Assembly: GCA_965644295.1 (NCBI GenBank)
Contig: CBFFRP010000231.1
Span: forward strand, 1 to 64,000
Length of the DNA: 64,000 bases
DNA from: Paraphysomonas bandaiensis
Taxonomy: Eukaryota; Chrysophyceae
Reading direction: 5' to 3'
Part shown: in pieces, positions 58,703-64,000 of the stretch
How the letters are laid out: every line of letters starts with the position of its first letter
How positions within the stretch are numbered: the first letter of the stretch is position 1
Translations under genes and position numbers: made by a program
Notes under the pieces: model-generated
Seen by the model: only the letters and a program-made list of their open reading frames with translations
Told to the model about the DNA's origin: nothing
The model's database searches: none

Positions 58703-60637
58703 ATGTCTCTATTGAGACTGTGGCTGAGTCACATCAGTGTGCCCAGGGCCTTTTACACTCCCTTACTGCTGCATTTTGTTGACCACCACGCTTCTGACAA
58801 ATTACCTGTCACACCATGTTGTACACGCTCCAAGCCCCCCTGCCTGGCCTTGCAACCTTCACCCTACTCAACTACTTCAGTTAAACCACGTGCCTGCACC
58901 AATGCAGCGCTGACCGCACCTACGTGCTATCCCCTCAGCAGACAACTTCGTCTCACCCATCGCTTTCTACGGCTACAACCTCTCAGAACATGGCTCGTGC
59001 GAGCAGGCTCACGAAAACGACCCCCATGGACCCCCTATGCAATCACTGAATACTCTCGATCCCTCTCAACTGTGCAACAGGGCTGCCTTCTGCCGCCCAC
59101 TCAACCCAACCCAACATGGTTTGTCCGTGGTCCATCCACCCAGCAGGCTACCCCCTCACCCTGTTCACCTATCACCCCCACAGCCCATCCATCTCATTGG
59201 ATAGACACTGTATTCCGCATACGGTATACTCGACTACTGTACTACTGTGTCCTACAGGATGTATACCATTCCGTGTATACCTCTACTGCTGTTGGACACA
59301 TCACCATGTCCATGTACCTGTCTACCTGTACTGTTGGACACATCACCATGTCCATGTACCTGTCTACCTGTACTGTTGGACACATCACCAGCTCTCTCTC
59401 ACTGTCCAACACACTCATAACACCACTGCAGTGTCATACACACACACAGTACACTCTACCTCCTCCTAGAAAACCCCCAGACAAACTATCGCCTCTCCCT
59501 TACTGGGCGTACTGGTCCACCCACTATTCCTCCTTCCTTCCACAAACTCAATTCCTTCCATCTTATGATGTGTTTTGCTCCAACGATCACTTCTTCCTGG
59601 ACACCAAATACCCGGTGGAGTTGGAACTACACGCGCTACTCGAGAGAATTCCTGACCTCGTCATCATGCGTCTCCAAAATGTGTTGCAATGTCATTCCAA
59701 GGGAATGCAAGGAGTCCACCGTGCCAGGTCCATCAACCATCCCTCCCACGCCCTTCAGGGGAAGGAATTCTCCTCCGATAACAGCGGTGACGGACCTAGC
59801 AAATCCACCCACACATTACCCTTACCCACTAAGGATGCCACCACACCGTATGCAACGTTATTTGACTATTTCCCAGTCAAACGGAAGCCACCTACCACCA
59901 ACCTTACTCAACTGAACACCATGGGAACTCCAGCATTAGCCCCAGACGGCCCATCCTCACTCTCCACTACCACTCCTGACCTCAGGCCGGATGTACTGCC
60001 CAAGGATATTGCCACATACCCCCTACACTACACAGAGGGCCGGGGTCACACGCCCTTTCACTCCGATCTGCTGAACAACTGGGTTAGATATGATGAAACC
60101 CAAACTATTGCTGCCTCCCCGCAGGGAAACCTTTTAAAAGAAATATACGCACACATGCTATCCCCTGCCTGTTCAGACATATGGGAAGGATTCATAGCCA
60201 AGGCTTCCAGGACGGACAACTATGATCTCATGATATCATTCACGCTACCAGAGCACAAATTGGACACCACGCACAGCGCCCTACTAGTTGCCCAGCATCT
60301 CGCGAATGGCAACAAACCCTGGGCAGACTCCACTCATGTTGTATCTAGGCATGTGCGGACCCTTTGCCTGACAAAGGGTATTCCCTCAACAGCCACTGTC
60401 ACTCTCCGTAAGACACTTATGCAATATGAATCCTCGAATCCACACACAGGACTACATCTAGACACGGAGGATTTCCAACTGCTACTCGATCTTCTCTCCA
60501 TACCATACAGACTTTGGGACGCTGTTCAACCGCACCTGGCGCCTGGTTGGGCACAGCTATCACCATTCTCCAGACAGGCACTAACAGTGCACGCCTCTAC
60601 CAACACTGTGGTAACCCATGACATCATACGCAGCTAG
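58703..60637 (+). CDS. Retrotransposon ORF1 protein, function unrecognised
   Basis: An open frame of 644 codons. The first ~280 residues are low-complexity (Pro/Thr/His/Cys-rich) and include a 42-base tandem repeat, so the true start may be further in, for example near 59900. Residues ~400-640 look like a folded domain (LLNNWVRYDETQTIAASPQGNLL..., LHLDTEDFQLLLDLLSIPYRLW). I see no gag-type CCHC knuckle and no RRM, so its RNA-binding role is inferred only from position ahead of ORF2. It ends with TAG 45 bases before the ORF2 ATG. Confidence 0.55.
   Translation: MSLLRLWLSHISVPRAFYTPLLLHFVDHHASDKLPVTPCCTRSKPPCLALQPSPYSTTSVKPRACTNAALTAPTCYPLSRQLRLTHRFLRLQPLRTWLVRAGSRKRPPWTPYAITEYSRSLSTVQQGCLLPPTQPNPTWFVRGPSTQQATPSPCSPITPTAHPSHWIDTVFRIRYTRLLYYCVLQDVYHSVYTSTAVGHITMSMYLSTCTVGHITMSMYLSTCTVGHITSSLSLSNTLITPLQCHTHTQYTLPPPRKPPDKLSPLPYWAYWSTHYSSFLPQTQFLPSYDVFCSNDHFFLDTKYPVELELHALLERIPDLVIMRLQNVLQCHSKGMQGVHRARSINHPSHALQGKEFSSDNSGDGPSKSTHTLPLPTKDATTPYATLFDYFPVKRKPPTTNLTQLNTMGTPALAPDGPSSLSTTTPDLRPDVLPKDIATYPLHYTEGRGHTPFHSDLLNNWVRYDETQTIAASPQGNLLKEIYAHMLSPACSDIWEGFIAKASRTDNYDLMISFTLPEHKLDTTHSALLVAQHLANGNKPWADSTHVVSRHVRTLCLTKGIPSTATVTLRKTLMQYESSNPHTGLHLDTEDFQLLLDLLSIPYRLWDAVQPHLAPGWAQLSPFSRQALTVHASTNTVVTHDIIRS
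59285..59400 (+). repeat. 42-base tandem repeat inside ORF1
   Basis: Just over two and a half copies of a 42-base unit encoding VGHITMSMYLSTCT (14 residues), nearly base-identical. Its period is a multiple of three, so the frame is kept. Confidence 0.85.
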
Positions 60638-60682
60638 CATGGGTTTCACATACTAAATGCAACAAATATCCCCACCTCCATC

Positions 60683-63600
60683 ATGCACGCTCTAACACGA
60701 ACACAGGAGCGGCTATCCTGTTTTCTACAACACCAGACCTCCAGACAGAGCACCAACATCATCTGGACTTCTGAACCGTCAACTGTACCATCTATGCTAC
60801 ATGAGCAAAGAGAGCAACAGGAACAGAGGGAAGTAATTGCAGTCTCCTTGTCACCGAGAGCTCGACGTCAACTACGGCAGATGAACCCCACGGACCGTCG
60901 ACAACTCAGGCTCCATATGTGCGACATGAGCAGAGTCTATCGCCTCACCCTCAGACCCTCAGCCCTTCGCACACAACAACATATCCCAAGTGATGGATAC
61001 TGCGCATACAGCACACTCTATCATCTGCACATTCTTGCTTCAAGCAGGCGACACACTCGCTCCTGTCTGAAATTAGACCTCAAACAACGCAAGGACCGTC
61101 ACACGCTAGCATCTTTTATAAATACATTAGGCACCCAAGCGTTCGACACAATGCAACGGGAGTGCATGGCCCATCACACACTTCAGCCACTACGACATAA
61201 GTTGGATCACGCACAGGCCGCACTTTTAATACCTGCCAAAACAACATACACTACGGAGGACGACATAACTCACTGGCTCTCAGTGCGAGAGGTCCACCTT
61301 TTAGCCTCTACTATCAACCCCTGCACGACGTGGGCGCAAAATGGTAATTATCTCAGCATTGTAGGCATCCCTACTGACAAAGTAGCTTATAACATCGCAT
61401 GGAAGGTGGAGGAACTTAGGAACGCTATTCGTGATAACTACTACCATGTCATACTACAAGATGCTCACTACTTCCTCTTAGACCCTGCCGGTCTTTCTAC
61501 TGCCCTAGACAACGCCCTACTATCTCTTGAAAACACCTTGGCCACCAGTATACTCTCAACGTCTGACCCCATCGCTCCACCTACACTTCCCGCGGACTCA
61601 ATCACGAACAACAATAGGACATCAAAGACGACCAGCACCAGAACAACCTCGTCCAGCAGCACCAAGTTAGCACGAACAAATCGACAGATTCTGCAGGCTT
61701 CAACCCCTGGAGCACTACCATCGCACAAGAAGATGCAGTTGAAACACGCCCAAACTGCGTTGACAAGTCGATGCCAGCCAACCCGGAAAGCCAAAAAGGT
61801 CGTAAATTACGATGAAAGTGACCAACCAACGAACCTTCACAACTCACACCAATCCACGACCACACGAACGATCAGACCAACTCCAGCACTTGATACCACC
61901 AGCTGGGACAAGGACTGGTCAAGAAAGTTCTACATTGCGTACGCCGATAACACTGCCAAAGGACTATCCCTTTATGCGAAGAACACATTCCCAGCAGACG
62001 TCATCATTGCTGAGTACAAAGGCAAACGCTATCCACTAACAAAGCTGAGTCAGTCTGCAAGGCGTTCTGATTACATAGTTCAAGACAGTACTGGTACCTT
62101 CGCAATAGATGGCTTTGACCAAGTCCGACAATGTGTAACATGCGAAGCTGGGTATATTAATGACCCCCTAGCCACAAACATGGCTAATGTCAAGTTTGTC
62201 ACGAAAAATAAACGCCTCTATGTCCGTACAATACGTCCCATTGCTAAGGATGAAGAACTTCTCATCAACTACGGGCATCATTACTGGTGTGATCAACGCT
62301 GGCCACTTGAGATATTAATCCAAGCCAGGGCTGCGTACGACAGCGACATAGGCGGTGCCAATAAAGCAGTATGGGACAGACTCCTTGCAGACAAGAGTGG
62401 AACTCCTACAGAGACCTCCAGCAGCATCCCCAAGGCTCCCTCGGGAGCAGCCATGGGACTCCGACTCTCCACATGGAACACAAATGGCAATCCGGCATCT
62501 CACACAGGCAAAGTCCAAGCTATCATCCGACACTTTAAGCGGCAAAAATTGGACGTGCTCCTATTACAGGATGTCCGTCTAACAGAAACTCAGGCCAACT
62601 TCTTCACACGTATCATAGAAGATGCAATCCAGGGATCAAGAATATGCCTCTTCCTCAGCAAGCAGCCAAAACTGACTTCAAGAGACCCACTAATGGGGGG
62701 TACAGTAGTCATAATCAGCGAATACTGGAAGCGCCGTCTCGCCTTCACAAAGGCTGACTTTACGGGACTTGGTTTAGTGAGCCGACTAGAGTTCAAAACG
62801 TCGGTGGCGCACACCCTAGTACTAATAAGCGTCTATCTACCCCCGAAGCCATCCACGCCAGGCTCTTGCACATTATGGAGCAAATTGACCAAGCTAGGGA
62901 GAGCGTCCCGTGGTATCTGTACTGCTGACCCCTACAAGCTCCTATGCAACATCCTTACGAAATGGGTCACTAAAGCCAGAGCCAAGGACCATACTGTCAT
63001 TGTCGCCGGCGACTTCAATGGCTCCATGGAGACAAATCCGAAAGGCAGAGACATACGACCACTTGCCGACAAACTCCAACTGGCTGCACCACTCCATGAG
63101 CTTCTCCTACCCAGGAAAACATATCATACCTTCCACAGATTAGACAAAGGAATATCGCGGATCGATCATATTCTACACACGCCGTTACTTCCGAACATGT
63201 CTGTTACGGACACTGGCTGCCTTGACTCCCCTCACTACTCGCAGCAGCCTTCGATCATCGACCGGTCTGGGTCGGTTTCACTGTACCAGTCAATCTTGAC
63301 CCTCGACCACCTGAGTCGCACCTCCGAATCCCCCCGTCTCAATGTAAACCCGAAGGACTCCAAGGAAGTACAGGCATACACCGCAAGACTCCTCCAACTT
63401 CATGCACAACTACCACATTTAGACAACGGATCGTCTGCCATACTCCCTCCTGAGGTGGCAGCCAACAGACTAGCGGCCATCCATCACATAACCCTCCAGG
63501 CTTCGCTTGAAGCGAAGCGTCCTGCATGTACTTATAGCACACGACTACACGAACGTTGTCAGCGCAAACGCTCAAAGTTCAAGAATGGCTTTTCCCCGGA

Positions 63601-64000
63601 AATGAGAGTAATACAGGAAGGAATGATCATGGTTTTGCGGATTATCCAAAAGATGTTCAATTCTGCCGGATACAAACGGCATGGATGGCGCGGCCCCCGG
63701 CAACCACCCCCACCCACGAAATCATCACTGCATGGTTCATCCGATGGGACTCCTATCTCAGGAGTTCTCAGGGTCACATCAAAGGCATATCAGACATCAA
63801 CTTCTGGTGCAGCCATCGCAACGCGGACCCACGAGTAATCCTGGGTTGGAACGAAAAGCAAGCCACCAAGAAAAACCTTCTCCGAATTGCCTTGCGACTG
63901 AGAGGACTTCTTCATGGAAGAGCCAGGACAGAAATGCGGACTAGACTCACGGCTCGCACCAATCAGATGGAGGCACTGCTACAGCAGAAAAGACTTCAAG
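60683..64000 (+). pseudogene. Retrotransposon ORF2: OTU-like protease, SET domain, APE endonuclease; frameshifted, truncated by window end
   Basis: The main frame is open to 63838 (1,051 codons). Parts in order: an OTU-like cysteine protease (~residues 93-270; SDGYCAYSTLYHL with Asp and Cys, and HVILQDAHYFLLDP with the His); a basic Ser/Thr linker; a SET domain (~405-540; KGLSLYAKNTFPADVIIAEYKGKR, GYINDPLATNMANVKFV, KDEELLINYGHHYW); and an APE-type endonuclease (~592 on; LSTWNTNGN, LLLQDVR, VIVAGDFNGSM, RIDHILH). The closing DHRPVW motif of the endonuclease lies in another frame near 63258-63275, and the reading returns to the first frame by ~63345. A further shift near 63700 is needed to reach the continuing downstream frame. 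Three shifts suggest a decayed copy or base-call errors in C runs. The reverse transcriptase is not in view. Confidence 0.78.

Larger units (their letters stand above)
58500..64000 (+). mobile_element. Non-LTR (LINE-like) retrotransposon, 5' part; continues past the window
   Basis: Two consecutive long plus-strand frames (58703-60637 and 60683 onward), of which the second carries an APE-type endonuclease, the usual layout of ORF1/ORF2 non-LTR elements. The coding strand is C-rich and more GC-rich than the host genes, a sign of a different origin. The reverse transcriptase should lie to the right of base 64000. The left border is approximate. Confidence 0.8.

Noticed and set aside
1-64000. CRISPR arrays, operons or prokaryotic ribosome binding sites
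   Set aside because: None seen; spliced genes show this is eukaryotic nuclear DNA.

Overview
This is nuclear DNA from a microbial eukaryote. Most protein genes are split by GT-AG introns of about 50 bases. The strongest lineage hint is the 13.5-24.4 kb gene, which carries PSGxPSxxPS repeats of the kind abundant in stramenopile (heterokont) secreted proteins, next to C-type lectin and REJ/polycystin-like parts. A stramenopile is my best guess, but it is an inference from protein style. No species can be named from this window.

Layout. 0.5-2.4 kb (-): a secreted glycosyltransferase, divergent from histidyl-tRNA synthetase (3.0-4.9 kb, +), with a ~390-base CATA microsatellite between them. 5.9-9.1 kb (+): a 965-aa protein of unknown function. 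9.6-10.8 kb (-) and 11.3-12.1 kb (+): a multipass membrane protein and a TLC-domain membrane protein, divergently arranged. 13.5-24.4 kb (+): a ~3,430-aa lectin/PSG-repeat/REJ-type membrane protein. 24.7-27.0 kb: a gene-free stretch with a long fold-back repeat and a Tc1/mariner transposase fragment. 27.6-46.5 kb (+): a giant HERC1-like protein (RCC1 repeats, LamG-like, SPRY, FN3-like, SPRY, HECT) in which the HECT catalytic cysteine position reads as glutamate. 46.8-47.9 kb (-): a GT77-type glycosyltransferase, divergent from a JmjC oxygenase (48.2-49.7 kb, +). 50.0-52.1 kb (-): a lysine-methyltransferase-like domain fused to an endonuclease/exonuclease/phosphatase (EEP) domain, divergent from a coiled-coil protein with a kinase-like domain (52.5-54.4 kb, +). 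54.6-64.0 kb: a transposon-rich tail with an undiagnosed degenerate repeat, a Copia relic (-), a tRNA-Ala(GGC) gene (-), and the 5' part of a C-rich non-LTR retrotransposon whose ORF2 carries OTU-like, SET and APE-endonuclease domains before the window ends.

Themes. Four gene pairs are head to head across short spacers, several rich in CATA/ACATAC runs and TACAGCAGTA-like motifs. Exon chains for eight genes were worked out by hand from GT-AG sites, and every assembled coding length is a multiple of three. The HERC1-like gene was followed exon to exon only in part. All domain calls come from reading motifs; no database search was possible.
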